A DNA stretch of 64,000 nt from Steromphala cineraria (lineage: Eukaryota > Mollusca > Gastropoda > Trochida > Trochidae), in contig OU744730.1 in assembly GCA_916613615.1 (NCBI GenBank), positions 992,001-1,056,000 of the forward strand, read 5' to 3'. Made by a program: the position numbers and the translations under genes. This document shows positions 20,940-32,222 of the stretch, in pieces. Position 1 is the first letter of the stretch, and every line of letters begins with the position of its first letter. The notes under the pieces were generated by a model, which ran no database searches, was not told where the DNA came from, and was given only the letters and a program-made list of their open reading frames with translations.

Positions 20940-21986
20940 TTATAATGTTTTATACAATTTGGTTTGTAGTAGGAATACTGAAAGGTACTGGTAATTTTTA
21001 GCATTGGCTAACAGTTCTTGTGGGTTGTTAGCGCTTACATTTTCAAAGAGTTGTCCCCTGTGTTTTTGGTATTTATCACATTGAAACAGAATGTGATGTA
21101 TGGTGTCTTCGACATTACATTGATTGCATAGATTATTTGGTGCTTTCCCTATTTTGTGGAGATAAACCCCATTGCGAACATTGTTAAGCCTAAGTCTAGT
21201 TATGGCTACATCAACCCTTCTAAAGTTGTGGAAGTTTTTAACCTTTGTAACTTTTGTAGGTTGTACTTGATAGTACTGGGTATGTCCCCAGTTGCCTTTA
21301 AAGTTTGTGTTGTATTCATCCGTTCTAATTGATTTAACAATGCTCTTAATTTCTTTTTTAGTAAATGGTATGTTGACATTATTGCTGTGGGTTAGACCTG
21401 CTTTTGCTGCTCGGTCGGCTCTTTCGTTGCCTGTTAGGCCTATGTGGGAAGGCACCCATATAAATCTAACATTGTTGTTATCCTGAGTTAGATAATTATA
21501 CCCCTGGTAAATTTGGTGTAGAAGTTCATGACTATTTTTTTCCGTTTTGTTTTGTATAGCTTGCAGTGAGCTGAGTGAATCTGTAAATATAGCTATATTT
21601 TTGTGTTTGTAGCCTTTACTGATAATGAGTGCTTGTCGAATAGCTACAAGTTCAGCTGTGAAGAAAGAGGTTTTGTCTGGTAGTTTAAGGGATATATCTT
21701 CATCACCTGTGTGAGTGAAGGCTATCCCAGAGCCTACTCTTCCTTTTTCATCTTTAGAACCGTCAGTAAAGATTTGAATGTAATCAGTTTGATTGTAGTT
21801 TTGTTCTATATAGACTTGAGTGTTACTGAGGTCACTAGGTTTTAGATTATTTTTGTCTATGAGGTCTTTCAATTTGATATCGACTTGGATATCGGGGACG
21901 TCTGGAGGTTTTAGGATATGCTTGGTATATGGGTCAGAAATAACGTCTATTGTATCAAGGTTATATTTGTCTATATGTTTTTTCAT
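20940..21986 (-). CDS. LINE ORF2 remnant: RNase H and CCHC knuckle
   Basis: The frame encodes a ribonuclease H domain, which removes RNA from the RNA/DNA hybrid during retrotransposition in I/jockey-type LINEs. Catalytic residues are all present: D75 (IFTDGSK), E112 (FFTAEL), D136 (IAIFTDS) and D191 (GNERADRAAK), with the WVPSHIG motif at 177-183. A C-terminal zinc knuckle follows (C287, C290, H297 or H298, C303). Residues 27-70 resemble the proline-containing linker that joins RT to RNase H in this group. The RT itself is missing. The frame is uninterrupted, so the domain could be functional. The start ATG lies in the ATGA overlap with the upstream frame. Confidence 0.85.
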   Translation of the reverse strand: MKKHIDKYNLDTIDVISDPYTKHILKPPDVPDIQVDIKLKDLIDKNNLKPSDLSNTQVYIEQNYNQTDYIQIFTDGSKDEKGRVGSGIAFTHTGDEDISLKLPDKTSFFTAELVAIRQALIISKGYKHKNIAIFTDSLSSLQAIQNKTEKNSHELLHQIYQGYNYLTQDNNNVRFIWVPSHIGLTGNERADRAAKAGLTHSNNVNIPFTKKEIKSIVKSIRTDEYNTNFKGNWGHTQYYQVQPTKVTKVKNFHNFRRVDVAITRLRLNNVRNGVYLHKIGKAPNNLCNQCNVEDTIHHILFQCDKYQKHRGQLFENVSANNPQELLANAKNYQYLSVFLLQTKLYKTL

Positions 21987-22510
21987 GGTAACACCAAATG
22001 GTGTTGGTATTTTTTTACTCTTTTAGTCATTATTTGCTTTTTTCGTGTCTTAATATCTAATCTTTTGACATCTTTTTTCATTTCAGTGCGTACTTGTTTC
22101 AATTCAGCGTTAACTTTTCCCAGAATCTTGTCAATTATTCTTGATTCACTGTCAATAAGTTTTTGGTAAAAAGCACGCTCAAAGTCTTTAATCGCTGCAA
22201 GTATCATTACTGTATCGGAATTACCCTCACCACTCGACCTGGTCGGACTGGACTCTGACCCCAGCTGTCCGCCATTGTCACTGCTCACATCACCCGTCAT
22301 ATTTGAATGGACATCACAGGTTACAATATGTGTATTACAATCTTTAACATCATTGTCTCTGCGTTTCTTCGTTTCTACGGATGGGATTTTGTTCTCACCT
22401 GAACGATGTCTTTTCCGATCAGTGTTGACAAGCTGACATGCTTGGGTGACTTGCGACGACATGACTTCATCGACATATTGTTGAGAGTCAGTCAGAGTAT
22501 TTTCTGCCAT
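21983..22510 (-). CDS. LINE ORF1-like N-terminal frame
   Basis: A 175-residue frame begins at the ATG of MAENTLTDSQQ. It contains a basic segment (TDRKRHRSGENK, KKRRD), a Ser/Gly-rich middle and a charged amphipathic region (about 115-165) that may form a coiled coil. It ends KKYQHHLVLP at a TGA overlapping the downstream ATG. By position it is ORF1 of the LINE; there is no CCHC or RRM domain, so the protein is probably truncated. Its identity rests on context rather than homology. Confidence 0.5.
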   Translation of the reverse strand: MAENTLTDSQQYVDEVMSSQVTQACQLVNTDRKRHRSGENKIPSVETKKRRDNDVKDCNTHIVTCDVHSNMTGDVSSDNGGQLGSESSPTRSSGEGNSDTVMILAAIKDFERAFYQKLIDSESRIIDKILGKVNAELKQVRTEMKKDVKRLDIKTRKKQIMTKRVKKYQHHLVLP

Positions 22511-22735
22511 TATTTCGTCCAAAATCACCGGTGATACACGTTTTCACATATATAGAGATTGCTAACTAACGAATTGCTACGAATCCTAAACCGTGACGGC
22601 AAGGTATTCGCTGTAAATGGTTGGGGTAGGTGGGATGGGGGGAAGGAGGTTAGTCCCTCCTGCCCAGCCCTAAGGTTAATTAATCCTATCTAATAGAGAT
22701 TAGGATTAGGCTGGCCAGTCTCGGTGACTGGGGAA

Positions 22736-23137
22736 AAGGTTACCTAGGAAATAGTCCCTGAAAAAAATCATCAAAAAGAAAGTATGGTGACTCTCCAGTA
22801 TCTTGTATAGATCAAGAATTAAACTCAACCATGGAATGGTATTAATTTCAATGCCTTTATTGTATATTGAATTATTGCATAAAATAAACCCATTTAACAA
22901 AAATATTAAGTTTCTTTAATTGTTAGATATAATAAAATAATATTAAATTAACTATTTAATTTAATTTAAAATACTATATTTATTTAAAATACTGTTAAAA
23001 TCATTTGCTCTCAGTCGTGTGAGTGCGAGTTCACATTAAATTCTCGTAATCTAACTGACTATAATTAGAAAATCTTAAGGTCAATTCATCAAGTTTATTT
23101 AACTGAGTGAACACATATCATAAACAAATCAGTATAA
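22736..23137. other. Unannotated AT-rich spacer
   Basis: No feature was recognised apart from T/A-rich runs. Confidence 0.4.
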
Positions 23138-23383
23138 ATGTGTTATCGAAAGATGTCAATGTCACTTCATCATATGGCAAATGCACAGTTAGAGAACAGA
23201 ACTCGCTTCATTCCAAATGGACGAAGCGGTCACTATTTAATTCATCTGGGATACAAATTCAGTATTAAAACAAGAAAATCGACGTCTGTTCATTGGAGAT
23301 GCTGCACGAAAGACTATATAAAAATAACTGTAAATGAACTGTATGGCTGTATAATGTATGTGAATAACAATGTATGTATTTAA
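23138..23383 (+). CDS. Possible FLYWCH-type zinc-finger fragment
   Basis: An 81-codon frame contains TRFIPNGRSGHYLIHLGYKF followed by a basic stretch and VHWRCC. This order (F-x-x-x-x-R-G-x-x-x-L-x-x-x-G-Y-x-F ... W-R-C) resembles the first half of FLYWCH zinc fingers, common in animal transposase-related and DNA-binding proteins. The second Cys/His part is not visible. AG|TTAGAG before it (about 23190) and ACT|GTAAAT after it could be splice sites. It may be a relic exon or chance. Confidence 0.3.
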   Translation: MCYRKMSMSLHHMANAQLENRTRFIPNGRSGHYLIHLGYKFSIKTRKSTSVHWRCCTKDYIKITVNELYGCIMYVNNNVCI

Positions 23384-24744
23384 GTATTTTATTTCATGGG
23401 TAGCAAATTTGACCCAGCACCTGTTGTTTTAAGGGATTATACCGCTTGACTGGTTCAATTACCTTAAACAAAAGGGCTGGGTAAGTGGGAGCCTCCCGGG
23501 GAAGGGGAGGGGAGTGGACTGTCTGTCTGAGTGTTGAGTACTGTCGCGACAATACGCTGCTCGCTTGTTGACCAGTGGATTTATGTCATGTTTTGTCATG
23601 CTATATTGACATTTGTATCTGGGAATCAGGCATTAAGTGTTAATGATGGAGAATTAATCGCATTGACAAGGTATATCCATGTTACATAGATATATATTTC
23701 TGTCTTTCTGTGGGTTTGTTTGTCTATGCACTCAAAGCACTTTTGGTCCATGGGTCAATAAATGCAGAATAGTCTTGGAGGTTCTTTATATTCTATTATG
23801 ATTCTTATATGTCTGAAGATCTTTCTTGTGTTTGTCACATTATTTGTATTTACGTGAGCCAAACATGATCAGTGGTGTTTTTTGATCGCGGACTATCGAC
23901 TGTTGCTGAAAAGAATCATCTGGAAGTAAATCGGTTTTGCACGGTAATGAAGGTTGAAGGAATAAAGTAGCGATAATGATCGAAAACCGCACAATGACAA
24001 TCGGCATCACTGTGAAATAAACTTCGATTTATGCGTACATGTGAAGCAGAAGATTTATGATTACATGAAACAACAGATTGTTATAAATGTGCGTAATCGA
24101 CGGTCAGTAAACCACAATTAGAATTATAATGGTCATCAAATTATGCTCTTTATGTGTGACGTTTGTTTAAAGAAATATTGGAAGATCGTGGACAACATTC
24201 TACTGATTTAGGTTCTTTAGTGATTGGATTGAGTTATACATGTACATATTTCTTTTTATAGTCTTAAGCCTCTGCAGAGGTGAAGATCTCCCGAATAACA
24301 TCTTGAAATAGAGTTTCAGCGTGCTCCATGAATGGCTTAGGCTTCTGTGAGACCATTGCTTTGTTGAATGTTATAATGACTGCCAAATAAACAAATGGTA
24401 TACATGCACTACCACGATATATTCGAAAATGAATTACGATTTGTCATACGTCACTCACATTAATTTGTTTGTAATATACACATGTTATTATTATGTTACA
24501 TATATTTATTATATTTGAGCGGTCTTTAAATAAACTCTTTTGAGCTTGTTGGTCAATCCCTTTATGTACTATTCCATGAATAAATAAGTTAAAAGCATGA
24601 CGCATCGTCTTTAAATTTACTTAGTACAACTACTTTTAGTTTACCTGACAGTCATTTTATTAGATTTGTTTGTCACTTGCCCGCTGCTTAAGGATCCATG
24701 CTTTTGATTTTACAGACACTCTTAATCTTAATCAATATCAATAT
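23384..24744. other. Unannotated spacer
   Basis: A G-rich patch near 23480-23520 is the only notable composition change. No coding or repeat call is supported. Confidence 0.4.
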
Positions 24745-25060
24745 ATTATTAACATTACATAACATAACAGTCCATTTATAAAGCGCTAATTCCATGCTCA
24801 ATGCATGCTCTGAGTGCACATATTAGAGAAGATAAGCTTCTCTGAAGGGAAAAGTTTTAAGGCTTCGTTTGAAGGTTGGAAGATTGTCCGAAAGTCGGAT
24901 CATATGAGGAAGAGAGTTCCAGCTTGAAGCAGCATTATTCATCAAGTTTATATTACTTACTTTCTTAATGTTCATTATTTACAAAATGCTACAGCAAAAA
25001 GAAACAGCATGTCTCGAAGCATCATGCTGACGAGACATCTTATTAGCGCCGATCAGTGAG
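24745..25060 (-). pseudogene. 5'-truncated LINE ORF2 C-terminus (L2/CR1/Daphne-like)
   Basis: On the minus strand a frame reads NNAASSWNSLPHMIRLSDNL and continues FKRSLKTFPFREAYLL. This is the conserved end of many L2/Daphne-type LINE proteins (WN.LP..IR.S....FK..LK..F...A). The 3' end TAGCGCTTTATAAATGGACT followed by an ATGTTATGTAATG tail fits a LINE/SINE terminus. The RT core is missing. Confidence 0.7.
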
Positions 25061-25089
25061 GGGCCATAAAGCAGGGTGCTATATTTAGA

Positions 25090-25360
25090 TAGTCCTGTAC
25101 AATGAGGAGAGGCGCGTTAAAACGAGGAAGATCTGTTATTAAATATCGTCTATCTCCCTTTCCATTAATTGTATCATGTTGAAAATTTCACAGTAGGGAA
25201 AGTAAAGACAGGGATTTCAAAAAAAGTAAAAATATTTGATTATTTAAAAAAACTGTAAAAACTCGAAATTTCTAGAAATTTCTAGAAACGCACTAGAACC
25301 GCACTAGAAATCTTCTAGATACGTTCTAGTGCGTATCTAGAAAGTTTCTAGATACGGGGG
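25090..25360 (-). mobile_element. Element end with HSE-like motifs, copy 2 (inverted)
   Basis: Inverted relative of 12112-12330: GCGTTAAAACGAGG, TATCTCC, then a dense run of TCTAGA motifs ending TCTAGATACGGGGG. Within it, 25265-25287 is a perfect alternating array of five heat-shock-factor half sites (GAAnnTTCnnGAAnnTTCnnGAA). Confidence 0.55.
25265..25287. promoter_or_regulatory. Heat-shock-element-like array
   Basis: Five contiguous nGAAn pentamers in alternating orientation match the animal HSF1 consensus exactly. Similar TTCTAGAA units follow to 25353. Whether HSF binds is untested. Confidence 0.5.
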
Positions 25361-25695
25361 ATGTTTATTCATTGCATAACTGTAAATCTTCAAAAAGTTT
25401 GTAGAAACGTGTTATGTCCACATTTTGTTTATGTAAACTTATTACCTATAGAGCTGGAAATAAGTAATGACTTTCAATGAAGGCACTGTGCACATAGGTG
25501 TACACGTTTTCTTTGCAAATTAATTTCAGTGTAATTTGATTTATGCAAGTATCGTTTTCCCGGTCATTAATTCTAATGTGTCATTATTTTCTTACAGTTT
25601 TGCACATATTTTTATATTTATTGACTTATTGTTTACGGCGATTGCCATTAGCTGCATATGTTTAAGCAGAGAATAGACGTAACAACTGTAATTCA

Positions 25696-26058
25696 TTAAA
25701 GGGGCAGTAGCACGTTTTTTGATAATTTTATTTTCAAAATTTTTCACTGATAATTGTAAGTTAATGCTAAATGTATTATTTGACAGTGTCAGAAATATCA
25801 TTACACAACCCAATCATCCATAGTCAGAGGACAAAGTAAGAAGATTCACATAAAATCCATTGGCGGCCATTTTTTGTGAACACCTTTAATTCATTTTGTG
25901 TGAGAAAAACGAACCGCATGGCTAAACTTTACGTTGTATACTTGAATTATTACTGCTACATTTAGTTTAAATACATTTTCTTTCAATTGGAACCATTAAT
26001 TTTCATTTTCCTGACATCACCTTGTATTCCCCCTAAAAACGTGCTACTGCCCCTTTAA
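25696..26058 (-). mobile_element. TTAA MITE, complete copy, inverted
   Basis: It has the same TIRs as the 19.2-kb copy and perfect TTAA duplication, with internal sequence in reverse orientation (CCAATCATCCATAGTCAGAG, GGCGGCCATTTTTTGTG). It ends CGTGCTACTGCCCCT-TTAA. No coding. Confidence 0.88.
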
Positions 26059-26089
26059 TGATGAAGACTAGAGGCGCATAACTGTCAAA

Positions 26090-26818
26090 AATTAAGGTGA
26101 AAATATAGCTTTTTGTTCTAAGGACTGTATACTGAACGTTTAATATCATTACAGAATAAGGTTGCAACATGATTGTGTTTGACAATTATAAACCTGCATC
26201 TTACATTTAATCAGTGATTCCAAAAAGTTCGATACACAAATCTTTGATTCACAACCACAGAACTAGTCACTTAGTCTTTATCTAATTCAAGCCATTTCAT
26301 AATTCAAGAAGGAACCTTTCTCTAGATAGATGTCTTTTAAAGTAAATCTTGCTATCTGTGTCATTTTAAATTTGAACTTTGTCTCAAATTTATAAGCCGA
26401 ATTAAGCGCTTTTGTACATTGCCATTAAAGGCTAAATAGATTCTCATAACATCAAGGTGAAATATAGCTTCTTGTACTAAGGACTGTATGTTGAATGTTT
26501 GAATATCATTTGCAACATGTTTGTGTTTGAAAATAATGTATAAAACCTGCATGTAATATAAACATTGATTAAGTGGTATTCAAGATTCCAAAAATTGTTT
26601 GCTGCACAAATTTTTAATAAGCAACCACTCCATTAGTCATATAGTCTAAATCTAATTAAAAACATTTCATAATGTCAAGAGGTTTCTTTTCTCATAATAA
26701 GCATCTTCTATACTATATCATCATTGATTATTATTTTCGTCACCCCCTTATAAATATGAATTTAGTCTAAATTTTGTAAGAAGAAATAAGCCCTATTGTA
26801 CATTGTCATGTCCATGTA
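26090..26818 (+). repeat. Tandem duplication, 359-bp offset
   Basis: Two diverged units share AATATAGCTT-TTGT-CTAAGGA, AAGGACTGTAT, TTGCAACATG, ATTCCAAAAA, CATTTCATAAT and TTGTACATTG in the same order. No coding or TIRs were seen. Confidence 0.65.
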
Positions 26819-27271
26819 TCTACCAATTTTATACTTCAACAGTTGTTAATATCCAAATTACCTCTATATCATCACCAGGAGAATCTCCTGATTAACATAA
26901 CGAAACAACACTTTGAACATATAACAATCATAAACATAAGTTCCTGTTTATCTTATGATTTGAACATCTATTGGTAGCTGTCAAACTTCAAACTAAAGGT
27001 GTATTTGTTTGCAAATATCTTTCTTAAAATTATGTTCTCACTTAGTGTAATTAAGGACATTTACATATTATTCCTCATAGCAAACCGAGATGTGTGGATA
27101 TTATTATAATATCTGAACAAGGAAACATTATGAAATATAATTAGTTAGAATAAAAAACCTACTATAAGGAACGATTGACAGGTTTGTGATCTTTTCTCTA
27201 TTTATTTCATTCCCAACAATCACTTCATTTGACATCGGTAACCATAGTATGAATGGGCATCAGAATAGAGT
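26819..27271. other. Unannotated spacer
   Basis: AT-rich; nothing recognised. Confidence 0.4.
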
Positions 27272-27569
27272 TACCGTTAATCTTTAAATAATCGCCCGGT
27301 GATTAATAATTTGAAACACCGACCTCGCGATTTTTCAGAATAATAAACGGTGTATCATGTTTTGCAAATGAAGCAATAACATCATCATCAGGGATTTCTG
27401 ATTGTAAAAATAGTGATAGAGGCTATTACCAGTGATTAACCGTTTCATAGCTATGCATATATCATATATCATATAACAGAAGTACTAAGAAGAAGGGTCG
27501 CTTTGTTTACAAAGGTAAATTTAACCCAGCGATTATTTAAGGAAGGCGATTATTCAAGGATGTACGGTA
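27272..27569. mobile_element. Small TIR element (AATAATCGCC family)
   Basis: The left terminus TACCGTTAATCTTTAAATAA plus TCGCC mirrors the right terminus GGCGATTATTCAAGGATG plus TACGGTA. A TA at each end could be the target duplication, as for Tc1/mariner-type elements. About 298 bp, non-coding. Confidence 0.65.
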
Positions 27570-28200
27570 TTCACCTTTAAGGGATGTCACAATCTGAATC
27601 CATATTCAAACAAGATTATCATAGCATGGGACTTTTTTTACTTTTTAAATTTTAAATATTGACAGATATATCATGAAAATTGTCCTGCAAATATTAAAAC
27701 AACACATTATTTTTTGACTAAGGTAAATATGTCATTACATATTTTAAACAGTTAACATGATGAACATACAAATATATCTTGTAAATGATTATCTTACTAG
27801 CAAGATTTGTTTGCATTACATTTGTAAAGTATATGAGTACCAATTGCCTATTTATTCTAAACACTTTTGGAACTGCTTTGAATCAATTGTTTTCCCCAAG
27901 ACAGTTATGTTCAAATTATATTAGCTTAGAAAATCTTGAAATTTAAAAGTTATATATTGTTATATAATTTCACTAAAGATATGAGAAAGGTCAAATATTA
28001 TTTTCAAACTGACAATACCAAAAACCAACTTTAGGTCAACTTTAAGTTAAGATATAGAGAATCTCACCCAACTGTCTTCTGATATCAAATATATCAACAT
28101 GAGTTACAAATATCCGAGGCTTGCCGAGATTTTATTTATCATCCAAATCATTTTTCAACAGTTATTAGCAAAAAAATGAACATATCTGAACACAAAACTG
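27570..28200. other. Unannotated AT-rich spacer
   Basis: No repeat partner or ORF was recognised. Confidence 0.4.
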
Positions 28201-28224
28201 TCATTAGACTTCTTGAACAGTGAG

Positions 28225-28310
28225 GTCATTGCATTGTGACGTCATCAGCATTATGACGTCATAGCATTGTTACGCCAGGAATTTTGTGACGTCATAGTAT
28301 TGTCATCTGT
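28225..28310. promoter_or_regulatory. Cluster of CRE palindromes (TGACGTCA)
   Basis: Perfect TGACGTCA sites lie at 28237-28244, 28254-28261 and 28287-28294, embedded in a degenerate repeat GCATTGTGACGTCATCA. CREB/ATF would bind such sites. The repeat structure suggests tandem amplification rather than a designed promoter. Confidence 0.5.
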
Positions 28311-28502
28311 GTTCTAAGTGATGCCAAAGCCTTGTGATGTAATTTAACTGATGATGTAATAGGATTATGACGATATGATTGTAGATATCGCTTGATCTCA
28401 GAAAAGCGATATCTACTGTGGTAGTCACTTTTGGATGATAAAAAGCTTTATTATCCCGAAAGAATTTTGCTATACACAGCTGAAAAAAAAACATATAACA
28501 GA

Positions 28503-28575
28503 ACACACAACACACAACACACAACACACAACACACAACACACAACAAACAACACACAACACACAACACACAATC
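28503..28575. repeat. 7-bp microsatellite (ACACAAC)n
   Basis: About ten units of CACACAA, one of them CAAACAA. It generates spurious Cys/Val-rich and Thr/His-rich ORFs. Confidence 0.95.
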
Positions 28576-28658
28576 ACTTCTGCATAATAGCAGTGACAAA
28601 TAAACACCCATACACATGTAAAATAGTTACTAAAACAGCTGACGTAAACGAACAATAA

Positions 28659-30289
28659 GAACACCAAAACTAGGTATCAAATACTTAATTTAAAACACTG
28701 ATGCTTGCTGGTATGAAAGACTTTCGAGGCCTATTTGTTCAGAATATTGGCACGCGCAGTCGACAGCTGAAATTGAACGAAGTTGAAATTCTGGGAAGAC
28801 AACATGAGTGCTGTCAATAAGGAGTTTTTGTGCTTTCTTTTATATTTTCTGCTTGTAAATAGTGTCAATATTTTGCTTTTGAAGGCCAATGATTTCACTT
28901 GCTCAGTTAACAATTTTGAAAAGTTTACAACGATTTTCAACAGACAAACCAGCAACCAGCAGCTTATATAAAAGATTAAGATACTTTTAATAAAAGTTTT
29001 GTAAAAGAACCAAAGTATGGTTTAACTTAAACGACGTAAAATATACAACTGCTTAAATATCATCATGACATAATATCTCGAATGTTTTATTTTGATTATA
29101 TACTGAGAAATAAAAGACTAGTGACACTTATTCCCGTAGCCTTTGTTTGAAAGTTGTGTTCCATTTGTTTTGGAACACAGGAATAGGAATATATGTTTTT
29201 TTGAATAAACTGTTCGCATGGGTTATATGATATACAAGACTGATATTTTGTGAAAAATATATATATTGATCCGAATTCTAAGTTCAATATTTGATTTTAT
29301 CACGTTCCAAATAGACATAACATATACTCGCAGAGATTTCATTACAGCAACGTGATAACATAAAATATTTTCAATGTGATTCAGTTTCGACAGTTCCTTT
29401 AAGCATATATATATTACTCTTTGGAAAATCTTAATTGAAAATCAAGAAGTTACAATGTAAAGCAGGTAATACAAATCTAACCTGCTTGATAGTCATATTT
29501 TGGTTTTTGTGTTAGTCCTTGTTTGAGAGAACTTTCTGAATCACTGATTTACTTACGAACATTCAGTTGTTAATCAAAACACTTTAACGGGAAACAGTTT
29601 CAGAATCATAAATCAAAGATTACCCATTGTTAGTAATCAGGTGATATCTAATCTATTTGATTTCAGGTTTTTATGAAATGAATTATGAATATCTTACATG
29701 CATGATAAAAGCTACATATCATACTATGTTACAAATAATTCAAACGTTTGAAACAAAGATTACATGCATGATTAGATTCTACCCACGCTTAGAAGTAAAG
29801 ATAACAAATCATAGGAATTGTCATACAAAGTTATGTAAAGTATTATCTCTTTTGTTATTATAAAAAATAAACACACTTCAAATATACATCTGTAGTATTG
29901 TTTAAGAAATATGTTTTGTAAAAATGTCTGTTATAGTTATTACCAATGTAAAACAAAAGTCCTATCATGAATTTGAATTAATTATTGCTGCAAGATTGTA
30001 GTATTAAGATTGATATACATTTTTTAATCATATGTTGTACTTCAATTCCGTGTCTGCTTAACAGAATAATCACAATATTTGGTTTGAACCATCTCCATAT
30101 CTTTTTCTATTTATGCACATTCATACAGTCATTATTTATCTGCCTTTTAAAAGAGATTTTAAGTAATGCAAGTTACTATTCATACCTATACAAATATGAT
30201 ACACATATGCTGTTTTTTTATGTTACACAGAAAAGAAATTGTGGTGACAATGGAATCAAAACACAACATTTTGTAAAAAAATTCAAAAT
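28659..30289. other. Unannotated AT-rich spacer
   Basis: Several short ORFs on both strands have no recognisable domain. No TIR, tandem array or LINE end was found. Confidence 0.4.
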
Positions 30290-30510
30290 GTAAATTGCTG
30301 TAAATCCTAAATTCTTTCTCAATCTGGGATATTTTAATGATAAATACACTACAAACACCACAAAGACGCTCAAATACTGTATACTTATTATATATAACTT
30401 TTACCATGTTTTGATTGTACAATTATACAACCTGTACCAATACCGTTATTATTATGTACCAATTATCTGTAAAGATAAAGGTAATAAAAGAATCTGAATC
30501 TGATTGTGTT
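30290..30510 (+). mobile_element. Plus-strand LINE 3' terminus (AATCTG tail)
   Basis: AAAGGTAATAAAAGAATCTG followed by AATCTG is a common animal LINE ending: AATAAA plus a short tandem tail. Upstream sequence is non-coding, so only a 3' UTR fragment remains; its left edge is uncertain. Confidence 0.45.
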
Positions 30511-30769
30511 GTTTTGAATAAGATGATTCATGCTGTTTATCAGTACAAACATTTAGCACTGAACGGACTTCCTCCTGTGTTACTGATTGAAAGGAACTGA
30601 TACTAAGTGTAAACAATGGTTATATAATGGAACTGTTTCAAACCTCATATCATTAAAACTTGCTAGAACGATATTCTTACTTACATAGACATTTTTCTTT
30701 GCTTCAGCGCCCATAAATGAATGCATAGAAGAACAACAGAAAGTTAGTCAGGCTTCTACCACTGCTGAC

Positions 30770-32222
30770 CCAACTGAAGACTTGATCTCCTGATAGTTAG
30801 CCAAGCTCACCCAATTGTAAAGACTGTATTCGCTGACAGTCAAGCATCTCGCATTGAACCAATCCTATATCCAGTGATAAAATAAGGTAAGCTTGTTTTC
30901 TCTTTGTTATTTACTTTTTCAAAATACCAAAAAACATCAGCCTGACCCTAAATAAAAAAAATTGTTCGAATGAAGAACGGAAATATTCCATTCCTAAAAA
31001 TGGCACGACTCACGATTGTGTTTCAGGCTAATAATTCTTGTCTACACACGACAATAACTTCTTTCTTTCATTTTTATTAAAATATATCCAAAATACTATT
31101 CCTACAAATTAACATAAAATGGCAATATATAGCCACGGCCTTTTTCAATGTGGTCACTGTAGTTCAACAAAATTTATACTAAACCACAAAATATGCATTA
31201 CCCGTTTTGATTACTCATTTGACAGACAAGGAATCAAATAACTTCAAAGTACTGTGAAATGTAAAGATTGAAAGGTTATGTTAATGTTCGAAAATACATG
31301 ATCAAGCAGAAATTGATAAATGATTTTGGAAAGTACTGAAATAATATTTTTGATCTTATTTGCAATTTCTTATTCTACTTGACAATTCTAGTAATTAAAA
31401 GCACGGTTTCAAATATCTCATAAGGTTGAAAACCTAGGTTTCTAATCATAGTATCATAGCTCATTTATCTGAAATCAAAAAGAAATTAAATGTCACATTT
31501 GGATTTTTTGTCCTCTAAGATAGTTTGCTTTACACAACTCAGCTTGATATGATATGCGTACCTTGCCAAATCTCAACAATGGAGCTGGATGTCAGAAACT
31601 CTTATATGGAACACGACAAGACCACCACAGGGTCTCAAATTACTGAAGTACAGGTTCTCATTATTCATATAGGTAGTCATTCAACCACAATAGCTTATCG
31701 TCCTCGGTCCAGCTATTTATCATACCAATACTTATGGGGAGGCATTTGAAAGATAACTACAAGATAAGAACGTGAATATATTGCATGCTCAACGATCTTT
31801 TAGTTTTGAAAGGATTGATAGACAAAAACTGACACCTAAAAACTAAAAATAATTTTTACAATTTATAAACTGAAATATGAAATATGAAATTAAAATGTAA
31901 GTTGTCAGTTGAGTTGTGATTGAAACTTAAACCTTTAATTGGTCAACATTCATGCTATGCTATCACGTCATGCTAAACTTATAATTTTCAATTGCGACTA
32001 CCCCCTTCTTACTGAAAGAAACGCCTTAAAACATCAATAGAAAATCTCCTGAATCAACAACAGCCACCATTGTTCCTACATTTCTATCATTGCACTCCCA
32101 TATAGGTTTTAGATATCCTGAAACACAACTAAATAGTTATATTTTCACTGCACGAAGACTCATGTCTGTTACTGTCGTTAACATTGTCATTTCGTGACAC
32201 ATCAAGGGTTGGCATGTTCTGA
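30770..32222 (+). repeat. Dispersed long repeat, copy B, unique part
   Basis: Uninterrupted counterpart of copy A. It shows the configuration before LINE insertion: one TTCTAATCATAG..TTCATATAGG segment (31439-31672) instead of two. The exon-like left end with AAG|GTAAG is conserved. No ORF is conserved between copies except short chance frames. Confidence 0.75.

Larger units (their letters stand above)
20633..22735 (-). mobile_element. Compact LINE derivative: ORF1 start plus RNase H ORF
   Basis: Minus-strand element ending in GAGGTGATACGTTAATAAAC followed by a CTGT-repeat tail (20633-20650). It carries a 175-codon ORF1-like frame overlapping by ATGA a 348-codon ORF with RNase H and zinc knuckle. 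Endonuclease and RT are absent, so it is either an internally deleted copy or a non-autonomous family. The 5' boundary near 22735 is a guess from the end of GC-richer leader sequence. Confidence 0.7.

Noticed and set aside
12112..25360. A single 13-kb transposon
   Set aside because: The matched ends are real, but no target duplication or transposase was found, so only the end pair is reported and not a complete element.
28303..28667. Cys/Val-rich minus-strand ORFs
   Set aside because: They arise by reading the (ACACAAC)n microsatellite.
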